From Acidobacteriota bacterium (GTDB lineage Bacteria; Acidobacteriota; Terriglobia; Bryobacterales; Bryobacteraceae): a stretch of 64,000 bases of DNA. Position numbers and translations under genes: made by a program. Position 1 is the stretch's first letter; each line of letters starts with the position of its first letter. Below, in pieces: positions 29,379 to 38,758 of the stretch. The stretch spans positions 1 through 64,000 of the forward strand of contig JAFKEE010000019.1 of the NCBI GenBank assembly GCA_017307505.1, given 5' to 3'. The notes under the pieces were generated by a model, which saw only the letters and a list, made by a program, of their open reading frames with translations, searched no databases and was not told where the DNA came from.

Positions 29379-29528
29379 ATGTCGTTCTTTGTTGAATTCG
29401 CACGATTTTTGCAGGCCCGAAAGAAGTATTGGCTTCTGCCGGTGCTTGTGGCCATGCTGTTGTTCGGAGGCCTTCTCCTGCTCGCGCAAAGCTCGGCAAT
29501 CGCGCCGTTCATTTACACCCTGTTCTAG
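29379..29528 (+). CDS. DUF5989 family small membrane protein
   Basis: A 49-residue protein: a short amphipathic start (MSFFVEFARFLQARKKYW), one membrane helix (LLPVLVAMLLFGGLLLLAQ) and the family's C-terminal SAIAPFIYTLF. DUF5989 proteins are of this size and sit between SxtJ and the carbamoyltransferase, as here. A GGGGGAG stretch lies about ten bases upstream of the ATG. It is too short for many gene finders. It may hold SxtJ and the carbamoyltransferase at the membrane, which is inference from co-occurrence. Confidence 0.85.
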   Translation: MSFFVEFARFLQARKKYWLLPVLVAMLLFGGLLLLAQSSAIAPFIYTLF

Positions 29529-29546
29529 GGCGGGCGGCACTATCAG

Positions 29547-31382
29547 ATGCGTGTACTGGGGATCTCTGCTTTTTACCACGATAGCGCCGCCGCGCTCGTG
29601 GACAACGGGCGCATTGTGGCAGCCGCGCAAGAGGAGCGATTCACGCGAAAGAAACACGATTCGCGCTTCCCTCATCATGCCGTCGCTTACTGCCTCAATG
29701 CAGGCTCTATCACCCTCTCAGACATTGACTTCGTCACCTTTTACGACAAGCCATTCCTGAAATTTGAGCGTCTGCTGGAGACTTATCTTTCCTTCGCGCC
29801 CCGCGGTTATCAGTCCTTCCGGATGGCCATGCCGCTCTGGGTCAGGGAGAAGCTGTTCCAGAAGGGATTGTTGGGAAAACTTCTGAAACAATCTGCCGGC
29901 GAGGGCTGGGACGACCGCAAACTGCTCTTCGCCGAGCACCACGTAAGTCACGCGGCGAGCGCGTTTTTCCCTTCTCCGTTTCAGGATGCCGTGGTGCTCA
30001 CAATGGACGGCGTAGGCGAATGGGCCACCACGTCCATGGCCATCGGCAGCGGGAATCGACTTGAAGTTCAGAGGGAGATTCACTTTCCCCATTCGCTGGG
30101 TCTTCTCTATTCAGCGTTCACTTATTACACAGGCTTTAAGGTCAATTCCGGCGAATACAAGCTGATGGGGCTCGCACCCTACGGCGAGCCAAAGTACGTC
30201 GACAAGATTCTGACGAATCTCGTGGACGTCAAACCCGATGGCTCATTCCGGCTCAATCTTGAGTACTTCGATTACTGCACTGGTCTCACAATGACCAACG
30301 GCCGCTTCGACCAGCTCTTTGGAACCCCTGCTCGCAAGTCCACTGAGCTATTGACCCAGCACCACATGGATTTGGCTGCGTCAATCCAGGTTGTGCTTGA
30401 GCAGATTGTGCTGCGCATCGCGCGTAACCTGGCCCAGGAGACGGGTTTGCCAAATCTCTGCCTAGCCGGGGGTGTTGCCCTGAACTGCGTGGCCAACGGC
30501 AAGCTTCTCCGCGATGGGAGTTTCAAGAGACTCTGGGTGCAGCCTGCATCGGGTGACGCCGGAGGAGCGCTCGGCGCCGCCCTTGCTACGTACCACCTGC
30601 ATAAGGGCCAACCGCGCGCGCCGCTGAATGGCTCCGATCAGATGCATGGTGCCTATCTCGGGCCCGAGTTCGCCCAAAGCGAGATCGAATCCCGGCTGCG
30701 GGCAGTGAAGGCGAAATTCACAGTTCTCTCCGACCGCGAGCTCATCGATACCTGCGCCGCAGCTCTTGTTGACGAGAAGGCACTTGGCTGGTTCCAGGGA
30801 CGCATGGAGTTCGGACCGCGGGCATTAGGCGGCCGGTCGATCCTAGGTGACGCCCGCTCCCCGTCAATGCAGTCCGTGCTGAATCTGAAAGTCAAATACC
30901 GGGAATCATTCCGGCCTTTCGCGCCGTCGGTTCTCCGCGAGCATGTAGCCGAATGGTTCGATCTCGATGAGGACAGTCCCTACATGCTTCTCGTGGCAGA
31001 CGTTGTGGCGGGCCGGCGCGTAAGGATGACGGCCGAGCAGGAGAAGCTCTTCGGCATCGAGAAGCTAAACGTGCCCCGGTCGGATATTCCCGCTGTCACC
31101 CATGTCGACTATTCAGCCCGGATCCAAACGGTGCACCGCGAAACGAATCCCCGCTACCACGCACTAATATCCAGGTTCAATGAAATGACGGGATGTCCCG
31201 TCATCGTAAACACCAGCTTCAATGTCCGAGGTGAGCCGATCGTTGGGACACCTGAGGACGCATTCCGGTGCTTCATGGGCACCGAGATTGAGGCTCTGGC
31301 CGTGGGCAACTGCTTCCTCCGCAAGGAGGATCAGGATCCCACGCTCAAACTCAACTATGAGACCGCTTTCGAGCTCGACTAG
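29547..31382 (+). CDS. Carbamoyltransferase (NodU/CmcH/TobZ family)
   Basis: Transfers the carbamoyl group of carbamoyl phosphate, through carbamoyl-AMP, to a hydroxyl, here most likely on a sugar of the polysaccharide. The 611 residues contain the N-terminal Kae1/YrdC-type domain, beginning LGISAFYHDSAAALV, with EEHHVSHAASAFF-like histidines (AEHHVSHAAS near 130) and VVLTMDGVGEW near 150. The C-terminal carbamoyltransferase domain carries GWFQGRMEFGPRALGGRSIL near 415 and CPVIVNTSFNVRGEPIV near 550. The length is normal. It is the third gene of the SxtJ/DUF5989 cassette. Its acceptor is not known. Confidence 0.95.
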   Translation: MRVLGISAFYHDSAAALVDNGRIVAAAQEERFTRKKHDSRFPHHAVAYCLNAGSITLSDIDFVTFYDKPFLKFERLLETYLSFAPRGYQSFRMAMPLWVREKLFQKGLLGKLLKQSAGEGWDDRKLLFAEHHVSHAASAFFPSPFQDAVVLTMDGVGEWATTSMAIGSGNRLEVQREIHFPHSLGLLYSAFTYYTGFKVNSGEYKLMGLAPYGEPKYVDKILTNLVDVKPDGSFRLNLEYFDYCTGLTMTNGRFDQLFGTPARKSTELLTQHHMDLAASIQVVLEQIVLRIARNLAQETGLPNLCLAGGVALNCVANGKLLRDGSFKRLWVQPASGDAGGALGAALATYHLHKGQPRAPLNGSDQMHGAYLGPEFAQSEIESRLRAVKAKFTVLSDRELIDTCAAALVDEKALGWFQGRMEFGPRALGGRSILGDARSPSMQSVLNLKVKYRESFRPFAPSVLREHVAEWFDLDEDSPYMLLVADVVAGRRVRMTAEQEKLFGIEKLNVPRSDIPAVTHVDYSARIQTVHRETNPRYHALISRFNEMTGCPVIVNTSFNVRGEPIVGTPEDAFRCFMGTEIEALAVGNCFLRKEDQDPTLKLNYETAFELD

Positions 31383-31626
31383 GCTATCGGCCAGCCCTGC
31401 TGCCGTAGCAACATTCAACGCCGCTGGGTACGGCGAAGAGGGGATTGGATGAATCGCACTGAAGTGTCGACGCGAGGCTGCGAGCCTTGGGAGTTTTCGC
31501 ATTGCCGCCCGGCCGCTCCGTTCGTCTCGACGAACATCGGCTGCACCGTGAACGAACATCCGCTCCATCACCTCGGGCACAAACGAGCAGCATTGCGATG
31601 AGCGAAGGAAAGGAATATTTACCTCC

Positions 31627-32373
31627 GTGCTAACATGCCGTCAACTGGAATCCAGGCAGGTTCGGTTTCTGATCAATCCTCGTACTCGGACTGGAAGATC
31701 GCCACTTGGGATAGCCTGCCTTTTGTTCTCTCTGGGATGCGCATTCGCACAGGAACAGGCAACGGCGCCCAAGTACGAATTGCACCCGGGAGATGAAGTG
31801 GAAGTGCGGCTCACTTACAACCCGGAGTTCAGCGAACGTGTGCAGATCCGCCCTGATGGATTCGTGTCGCTTCCCCTGCTGGGCGAGGTTCACATGGCAG
31901 GCGAAACAGTGGAAGGCTTGTCGCAGCGACTGCAGAAAGCGTACGCCCCACATCTGGTGCAGCCGCAATTGACCATCCAGGTCCGTTCATACGCGGATCG
32001 CAAAGTCTTCGTTGGTGGTGAGGTAGGCAGGCCTGGCATGCTTCCACTGGTGAACACCAAGACCGTGCTGGAAGCGATCATCGAAGCCGGTGGCATGAAA
32101 GAATCAGCGAAGAAGGGGATCGTCACGGTGATCCGGCGCAACCAACGGGGCGAACCGGCGCAGTTTCATGTGACGCTCGCTGCGAAGTCCCAGAACACTC
32201 CAACTGCGGCGGCATTCCAACTCGAACCGCTCGATGTTGTGGTTGTAGCCGAATCGGGAATCTCTAAAGCGAATCGCGGCATTGATCAGTACATCCGCAG
32301 GATGATGCCCATCCTGATGACCGGCGGATTTACTTACTTGTTTGGTCCTTCGACCGGGTTCGCCGGCAAGTAA
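31627..32373 (+). CDS. Polysaccharide export protein (Wza/GumB-like, single SLBB)
   Basis: Outer-membrane or periplasmic export component with a Poly_export domain. After a signal peptide (about 25-42, LGIACLLFSLGCAFAQ) comes the Poly_export signature YELHPGDEVEVRLTYNPEF near 50, then DGFVSLPLLGEVHMAG, then one SLBB domain from about 115 (VFVGGEVGRPGMLPL). The 248-residue length suits the smaller members. The start is GTG at 31627; the AGGAAAGG upstream is rather far (about 15 bases). It precedes the Wzz-like gene by 31 bases. A cysteine near the signal end could be lipidated, but the lipobox is imperfect. Confidence 0.9.
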   Translation: MLTCRQLESRQVRFLINPRTRTGRSPLGIACLLFSLGCAFAQEQATAPKYELHPGDEVEVRLTYNPEFSERVQIRPDGFVSLPLLGEVHMAGETVEGLSQRLQKAYAPHLVQPQLTIQVRSYADRKVFVGGEVGRPGMLPLVNTKTVLEAIIEAGGMKESAKKGIVTVIRRNQRGEPAQFHVTLAAKSQNTPTAAAFQLEPLDVVVVAESGISKANRGIDQYIRRMMPILMTGGFTYLFGPSTGFAGK

Positions 32374-32404
32374 CCGGCTTGATTTCCACTTTGGAAATAC
32401 GAAT

Positions 32405-34009
32405 ATGGAAAAACTACCGTCATTGTTCGAGCCGGCATCGGGGATGCAGGCGCCTCAGCAGTCCACTTTGAGATGGTCTGATATCGGCAGGTTCCTCCGG
32501 CGATACGCCTTTGTGATCCTGATTGTGTTCTCCACAACAGTGCTCGGCACCTACGCCACACTCAGCCTGCTGACAGAACAGTACGATACGTCGGCCGAGA
32601 TCCTGGTAAAAATGGGCCGGGAGAATCTCGACCCGCCTCCAACGGTCCGCAATCAGAATGTGCTATCGGCAGGATTGCGCCGGGAAGAGGTGATGTCCGA
32701 GATCCAACTGCTCAGCTCACGCTCCATCGTCGAGGCTGCGGTGAACGAGATCGGGCTGGAAGCATTTAAGGACAAACGAACGGTGCCGCAGGACCTGCTG
32801 GGGCGGATCAAGTACTACGCGAAGGCGGCGATTCGGACGGTCAAGGATCAATACAAAGAAGCCCTCTACGCACTGAACCTCTCAAAGCGTCTTTCAGACC
32901 AGGAAGCCGCAGTTGCTGAGGTGTCGGAACGCCTGGGTGTCGTTTACCAGAAGGACACCGACGTCATTGCCCTTCAACTACGGATGGCTTCGCCCGAACT
33001 GGCGCGTCGAATCCTCAACGGCGTTCTGTCACACTACATGATCAGCCGCATCCAACTGCGGCAGAATGGCAACATCAACGAATTCTTCGATGAGGAGACG
33101 GATCGTCTACGCTCAAGTCTGGCCGACTCGGAGCGTGCTCTCGCAGATTGGAAACTGAATCATCAACTCAGCTCCACGCACGACCAGAAAGCCGCGCTCA
33201 TCCAGCAGATCAATGGTCTGATCGCAGACCGCAACAGCACCGACCGCGAGATTCGTTCAATTCGCCAGGAAATCGAAACCTCAAAGTCCATCACGGCCCG
33301 CGCACCGGAGACCGTCCGGATGTCGCGGCAAGAGGTGTCGAACCCCAGCCTGGACGCCCTGAAGCAACGCCTGGTGACGCTGCAATCGGAGCAGGCGAAA
33401 CTCTTGAGCAAGTTCCCAGCGGATTCGCCAACGGCCATCGCGAACAGTTCGGAGATTGCCCGGATCAAGGACCTGATCAATACAGAAGCGGGCACGCGTA
33501 CCGGTTCGGAGACGATTCAGATAAACCCGGTAAGGCAGGATTTGATCAAAGCGCAGGAAACAAATCAGATCCGTCTGGCCGGCCTGGAATCCAAGGCCGC
33601 CGTTCAAGCGACGCAGATCGCCTCTTTGCGGTCAGAGCTGGCGCGACTGGAAACCGCCGATCTGAGATTGAGCCAACTGGAGAGGCAGAAACAAATCGAC
33701 GAGGCGCAATACGTCGGGACGCTACGCCGGCGCCAGGAGGCGGAGGTTAGCAAGAAACTCGACCTCAGTCGCATCTCAAACGTGACGATCATCGCCCCGC
33801 CGGCTAGTACGTTTGAGCCGGTCTATCCAAGAAAGCTGTTTATGATGGGCATCGCCCTGGCATTGGGGCTGGTCCTGGGTATTGGGCTCTCGCTGCTGCT
33901 CGCCTACATGGATGACACCGTATACGACGAACGGCAATTGGAAGCAGTGCTGGGATTGCCCTGCCTGGGCACAGTCACAGCGACTGGTTCTGCGATCAGT
34001 CCATCGTAG
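32405..34009 (+). CDS. Wzz/GumC-like chain-length determinant (no kinase domain)
   Basis: Inner-membrane polysaccharide co-polymerase that sets chain length and bridges to the export channel. The ATG at 32405 gives 534 residues. There is a first membrane helix (about 33-56, YAFVILIVFSTTVLGTYATL), a long periplasmic region with coiled coil (about 180-450), a proline-rich PPASTFEPVYPRK motif, and a second helix (about 478-503). It ends about 30 residues later, so it lacks the Wzc-type tyrosine kinase. The only kinase-like protein in the locus is the degenerate one at 25166-25834. It lies directly after the Wza-like gene. Confidence 0.92.
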   Translation: MEKLPSLFEPASGMQAPQQSTLRWSDIGRFLRRYAFVILIVFSTTVLGTYATLSLLTEQYDTSAEILVKMGRENLDPPPTVRNQNVLSAGLRREEVMSEIQLLSSRSIVEAAVNEIGLEAFKDKRTVPQDLLGRIKYYAKAAIRTVKDQYKEALYALNLSKRLSDQEAAVAEVSERLGVVYQKDTDVIALQLRMASPELARRILNGVLSHYMISRIQLRQNGNINEFFDEETDRLRSSLADSERALADWKLNHQLSSTHDQKAALIQQINGLIADRNSTDREIRSIRQEIETSKSITARAPETVRMSRQEVSNPSLDALKQRLVTLQSEQAKLLSKFPADSPTAIANSSEIARIKDLINTEAGTRTGSETIQINPVRQDLIKAQETNQIRLAGLESKAAVQATQIASLRSELARLETADLRLSQLERQKQIDEAQYVGTLRRRQEAEVSKKLDLSRISNVTIIAPPASTFEPVYPRKLFMMGIALALGLVLGIGLSLLLAYMDDTVYDERQLEAVLGLPCLGTVTATGSAISPS

Positions 34010-34085
34010 TCAGAGGCGCGCGTAGTCTTTGCTGGTGGTAGTCGAGATGATTCGTACCCGGCCGGGTACTGGGGAAACGGAGGAA

Positions 34086-37000
34086 ATGCATCCACTCGTC
34101 AGCAAGTCGTTGTTGTTTGCCTTGGCCGGCGCGGTGACGGGCACAGCCATCGGGCAATCCGGTGGGCTACCCACAAGCGGCTCGGTGACAGCCAAGAACC
34201 GGTACATCGCTCGGTTCACGCCGATCCTGAATCTCGACTTCGAAGACGACTCCGTTTTGCCCGTGAACGCACCTCTCACGACCGACGCGATCGAAGGCAG
34301 CAAGTCACTTCTGCTCGCTGCGCCGGCGAGATTTGAGATTCCATCCTCTCTTCTCAAACTGCAGGCAGGGCGCACCTACGCGATCGAGTACGACTACCGT
34401 CTTCCCGGCGGACTGCCACCCAATCGCGAACTCGGCGAGGCGGGCGGGCTGATACTGGAGCGGGATGGATCCGATCCCGTGGCGATAGGACGATCGCCCG
34501 GAGATCTCAACGAACCCGCCGGCACGATCCACACCGGAATCCGTCTCGACTCCCCGCAAGTGCGCCTGGTGTTCGTAGCCAACCGAGCCTCAATCATCAT
34601 CGATCGTGTCCGCATCTCGCGCGCCGACGTCGACGTGGTCCGCTCCAGAGTCCCGCTCTGGAACAGCGGCTTCCCGCGCCTGGGTAATTACAGTCTTACG
34701 AACCCGAGTGAAGTATCCGTGCGATCGGGCGTTCCAGCGAGCGAAGTGGAACAGACGCTGGCGCTTTACGACTTCCTCACGGGCACCGACATCGATCACA
34801 CAACTGGTGCGGCGGGATGGGTTCGCGAACTGCGAAGGCGCAACCCCGCCATTCGTCTCCTCCCGTATCACAACTCGTTCGCCCTCTCATTCTCCGGCGT
34901 TGCCTCCCCGATTCCCGGCACCGGCATTGACCGGCTCTTCGCGCAGGGGGCCGCTGACGCGTGGTTCGCCAAATCGCCGGCGGGAGCACGGCTGGCCGAA
35001 CCTGATTACCCGTTCATTTTTCAGATGAACCACTCCCGCTACTGCTCGCTAGTGGACGGGCGAACGTTCACCGGATACTCACTCGACTTCCTCGCTAATA
35101 CCGTACTCTCGACAGGGCTCTGGGACGGGATTCACTTCGATCAGCCTGAGTGGTATCCGAATCCTCTATTGAATCCGCGCTCCGCTCCCACCGACGCGGA
35201 TTTCCCGCCAATTGACCTCAACGGCGACGGCGTCGCGGAAACGAAAGCCGAGCTGTACGGCACCTGGGGCGAGGCGTTCCAGGACTTCTTCGCCTCTGTC
35301 CGGCGCCGGTTTGGATTCTCACAACTCATCTTCGGCAACGCCGGCTACATCCCCTCGAATCCGACCGTACTGCCTGCGCTGAACGGCTTTATGAGAGAGG
35401 TTTTCTCTCCTTACAAGATCGAATCAAACGGCGAGTGGAATACCGACAATGCCGCCGGCTGGTATCGCGTTTATCAGAATTACTCCATCGCAGACACGGT
35501 GTCGCGGGCGCCGCAGATGTCAACTCTGGAGTTTGTGGGGACGGGACTTGGGACACTCAACGGCAAACTCACTGCCAACGGTCTGCCGGATCGGACGACC
35601 GAACTTACCGCTCGCGACTACCGGCGAGTGCGCCTCGGTCTCACCACCGCGCTTCTCGGCAACGGCTTCTTCGAATACGACCTCACAGATAACACCTCGC
35701 CACCGCTCTGGTTCGACGAGTTTTCCGTCGACTCGTCGGGCAACGCCGTACGCTCCCTCAATGGCAAGGGCTATCTCGGTCAACCGCTCGGTGCGCCCCA
35801 GGAACTTGCTACCACGAGCCGCGTCATCTTCTGGGCTGACTTTGACCAATCGAACCTTCCTAGCTGGGTGCTCACCTCGCAGCGAGCCAGGGCCTCAACG
35901 GCCGCGACAGAAACAGTGGATGGAACCAAATCGCTCGTTGTTACGCGCGACGCGTCGGACGCCAACGGTGTCGCGATCATCACAGATCCGTTAACCACCG
36001 AACTGACACCGGGCCGTACTTACCAACTGCTGGCTGACTTCCGGGTGTTAAGTTACAAACCACGCCTCTTTCAGGGCCTGGTAGGTGTTTCGATAGAGTC
36101 TGCGACGCAACCGGCCACACTCGAACAGGCAGGCTCACTATTCCAGCCGGACGTCGCGGGTGTCGGTCAGACCGGTACGCTGCGATCGGTAGTGAAGGTG
36201 CCGGCACGCGGATACCGCGCAGTAGTTTCCATTCTCGACGACGCCACTATCGCCTTCGACAATATCCGGCTTGTGGATTCTCCAGGTGGAGTATTTCGAC
36301 GTGATTTCGAGAACGGGATTGTGCTTGTCAATCCCAATCCAGAGCCTCTCACCGTCTCCCTCACCCAAATCGCCGGACCGATGAATCGCACAGGCATAAA
36401 ACGGATTCGGGGGCAGCAGGCACCCGGCTGGAACAATGGCCAGCCGGTCACAGGATCGCTGGTGCTTCCTTCCGGAGACGGCATCGTGCTGCTCGCTGAC
36501 CGCGTGGCACCACCTTCTATGGGTGCGCCCCGCGACTTGAAGCTGGACGGACAGCGCCTCACTTGGACTCCCGTCGATCAGTATGTTGCGGGCTATCTCG
36601 TGCGGTATGGCAACGACCCCGGATCCCTCACGCGGGAGGCGGCCACTGGACGGGTCTCCTCCCTGCAGGTATCTGAACTCGACCTCCTTCCAGGTTGGAC
36701 CTACTTCGCCAGTGTCGCCGCCATCGATTTCGCGGGCAATATCGGGTCGTTTAGCGACGGCATCATGGCCTTCGCTCCTGGTGACCGGCCGGGATCGGCA
36801 CCCGATTTCACCCTCGCCTCCGAAACCCCTTACCTCGCTCCAGGAGGCTATGCGGTACTGTATGGAACCGGACTAGCCAGCGAGACAGTTGAGGTACGCG
36901 GCACCCTGCCAACGGCCCTTGCAAACACGCAGGTAACGGTGAATGGCGTACCGGCAGCCCTGACTTTTGTCTCACCGCGCCGCATCGATTTCATCGTGCC

Positions 37001-37463
37001 CTGGGAGACGGCCGGCAGTGACGCAGTTGTCAATGTCACCGTCAATGGAACGACCAGCGGCGACATGCTCGCGCCGGTGCAACCTCTGAGGCCGACGATT
37101 GTCACGGTCGCAGGTTTCACCACGGCCAGTGATTCAGCCGGCACTGCGCTGCCGGATGTGGCCCCGGGGTCAACACTTCAGCTGACCGCCTACGGATTAG
37201 GCCGTATCTTGGGTGCTCCCGCCAACGGCACCGTCCCGGCGGATAACTGGGAAGCGGACCTGGTGGGAACAGTGACGGCTACTCTGGACGACGCACCGGT
37301 CGGCATTCTTTCGGCACGCGCGAGCACCTCCGATGCTGGCATCTATCAGGTCACCGTGCGCCTGCCCTCTAATACGACTGAGGGTGAACACACCGTGCGC
37401 CTGCAATCCGGGCTCACGAACAGCAATGACGCAACCATTCGCGTTGCCTGGGAGGCTCATTGA
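34086..37463 (+). CDS. Secreted protein with glycosidase-like barrel, Fn3 and TIGR03437 C-terminal domain
   Basis: Large secreted protein of 1125 residues. A signal peptide (MHPLVSKSLLFALAGAVTGT) is followed by a beta-sandwich, then a region resembling hypothetical glycoside-hydrolase barrels (about 190-560, with GLWDGIHFDQPEW near 353 and YGTWGEAFQDFFA). A second beta-sandwich, an Fn3-like stretch (PRDLKLDGQRLTWTPVDQY) and a C-terminal TIGR03437 domain (about 920-1125, starting YLAPGGYAVLYGTGL) follow. TIGR03437 is a Solibacter-type surface-protein tail. I chose the ATG at 34086 for its signal peptide; an ATG at 34047 is possible. The gene is coupled to the SGNH gene by a TTGA overlap. Catalysis is not proven. 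Confidence 0.75.
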   Translation: MHPLVSKSLLFALAGAVTGTAIGQSGGLPTSGSVTAKNRYIARFTPILNLDFEDDSVLPVNAPLTTDAIEGSKSLLLAAPARFEIPSSLLKLQAGRTYAIEYDYRLPGGLPPNRELGEAGGLILERDGSDPVAIGRSPGDLNEPAGTIHTGIRLDSPQVRLVFVANRASIIIDRVRISRADVDVVRSRVPLWNSGFPRLGNYSLTNPSEVSVRSGVPASEVEQTLALYDFLTGTDIDHTTGAAGWVRELRRRNPAIRLLPYHNSFALSFSGVASPIPGTGIDRLFAQGAADAWFAKSPAGARLAEPDYPFIFQMNHSRYCSLVDGRTFTGYSLDFLANTVLSTGLWDGIHFDQPEWYPNPLLNPRSAPTDADFPPIDLNGDGVAETKAELYGTWGEAFQDFFASVRRRFGFSQLIFGNAGYIPSNPTVLPALNGFMREVFSPYKIESNGEWNTDNAAGWYRVYQNYSIADTVSRAPQMSTLEFVGTGLGTLNGKLTANGLPDRTTELTARDYRRVRLGLTTALLGNGFFEYDLTDNTSPPLWFDEFSVDSSGNAVRSLNGKGYLGQPLGAPQELATTSRVIFWADFDQSNLPSWVLTSQRARASTAATETVDGTKSLVVTRDASDANGVAIITDPLTTELTPGRTYQLLADFRVLSYKPRLFQGLVGVSIESATQPATLEQAGSLFQPDVAGVGQTGTLRSVVKVPARGYRAVVSILDDATIAFDNIRLVDSPGGVFRRDFENGIVLVNPNPEPLTVSLTQIAGPMNRTGIKRIRGQQAPGWNNGQPVTGSLVLPSGDGIVLLADRVAPPSMGAPRDLKLDGQRLTWTPVDQYVAGYLVRYGNDPGSLTREAATGRVSSLQVSELDLLPGWTYFASVAAIDFAGNIGSFSDGIMAFAPGDRPGSAPDFTLASETPYLAPGGYAVLYGTGLASETVEVRGTLPTALANTQVTVNGVPAALTFVSPRRIDFIVPWETAGSDAVVNVTVNGTTSGDMLAPVQPLRPTIVTVAGFTTASDSAGTALPDVAPGSTLQLTAYGLGRILGAPANGTVPADNWEADLVGTVTATLDDAPVGILSARASTSDAGIYQVTVRLPSNTTEGEHTVRLQSGLTNSNDATIRVAWEAH

Positions 37464-38758
37464 GCACGCTATCTTCAACGCCACCGCGCCTGTCCTTCGG
37501 CCGCAAACTTCTCATGGCCGTTCTAATGGCCGGCATCATGACGATTGTCTGCGCGCTGATGCTCGAAGTCTTGTTGCGAGTGGCCGGCATCCAGGCCGCG
37601 GCATTGCCATACGACAATAATTTGCCAGACGCGGTGCTCGGCATGCGGCCGGAGCCCAACAAGTACTGGAAGGCGAACTTCCCGGAGTACCCGGGGGAGT
37701 TGTACATGCGCACGAACAACCACGCCTTCTACGAACCGGCCGACACTGCGCCGACGCCCGCGCCCGGAGTCCGACGTATCGGTATTGTTGGAGATTCACT
37801 TACCGTCGGCACATGCAAGCCCGAGGAAAACTACCCCAATCTCGTTGAGGCCGAACTGAACCAGGCGGAAGGCCGCGTCGCTAATGAAGTACTTGATGCG
37901 GGAGTCGGCCGCTATTCGCCATACCAGTACTACCTTCGTGCTGAACGGGAACTGTTGCCGCTGGGTATCAACCATCTCGTGGTAGCAATTTACGCCGGTA
38001 ACGATTACCTCGATTTGATTCGTGAAGACGACCGCCCTCATCTAGTCCGCGGACCCGGCGGCACATTCGAAGCTCGCCCACCGACGTTTGTTGTCTACCG
38101 CGATCCGAACGAGCCGCCCAGCTTTCTGGAGCGGAGCCGTGTATGGCAAATTGGTCGGGGCCTGCTGGGACCAACCATCCTCTACCAGTTCTCCCGGGTG
38201 CGCCTGCTCTCCCGTGATCTTGCGGCCCTGGGCCGCGGACCACTTGAAACATTCGGCTATATCAATCAGATCCGTAAGCTCGACAAAGTCGCTCACGGCT
38301 TGATGGTGCAAAGCCTGCATCAGCGGCTCTGGTTCGACCGCTTCCCAGAGACCCTGGAACCGGCCATGGCCATCGACAAACGAGTGATGGAACTTTTTGC
38401 GGAGATGGGCCGCAAGCACGGCATCGGAGTCACGCTGACCGTCATTCCAACCAAGCCGGATATCGAACCGCAAAGGATCCAGAGTATTTCCCGGGCGGTG
38501 AACGCTCTTGAGCCGAAATACACCGTCACCGACATTCAGTCCTTCGAGAACAAGCTCATTGAGCGAACCCTCGCAGACGCACAAGCCGCCGGCCTCGATG
38601 TTGTGGACGTCCGCCCGGCCTTGCGGGCCGCCGCGGGCAGGGCCGAGCTCTACTACCCCGCTGATATGCACCTGAACGTGGCAGGCAATCACGTGGTGGC
38701 AGGTGTGCTCGCCGAGCATCTCGCGCGCAAGCAATCTGCCGCGGAGGTGGCCAAGTGA
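37460..38758 (+). CDS. Membrane-anchored SGNH/GDSL hydrolase-fold protein
   Basis: Protein of 432 residues: one N-terminal membrane segment (about 19-43, LMAVLMAGIMTIVCALMLEVLL) and a periplasmic SGNH domain. Block I is GDSLTVGT (nucleophile Ser) near 117. Block III is YAGNDYLDL near 178 (Asn). The C-terminal catalytic pair is in DMHLNVAGNH near 400 (Asp and His). Such proteins in polysaccharide loci remove or transfer acyl groups. The start is TTG at 37460, overlapping the previous stop by TTGA, with GGGAGG four bases upstream. The end overlaps the Wzy gene by GTGA. Confidence 0.88.
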   Translation: MSTLSSTPPRLSFGRKLLMAVLMAGIMTIVCALMLEVLLRVAGIQAAALPYDNNLPDAVLGMRPEPNKYWKANFPEYPGELYMRTNNHAFYEPADTAPTPAPGVRRIGIVGDSLTVGTCKPEENYPNLVEAELNQAEGRVANEVLDAGVGRYSPYQYYLRAERELLPLGINHLVVAIYAGNDYLDLIREDDRPHLVRGPGGTFEARPPTFVVYRDPNEPPSFLERSRVWQIGRGLLGPTILYQFSRVRLLSRDLAALGRGPLETFGYINQIRKLDKVAHGLMVQSLHQRLWFDRFPETLEPAMAIDKRVMELFAEMGRKHGIGVTLTVIPTKPDIEPQRIQSISRAVNALEPKYTVTDIQSFENKLIERTLADAQAAGLDVVDVRPALRAAAGRAELYYPADMHLNVAGNHVVAGVLAEHLARKQSAAEVAK

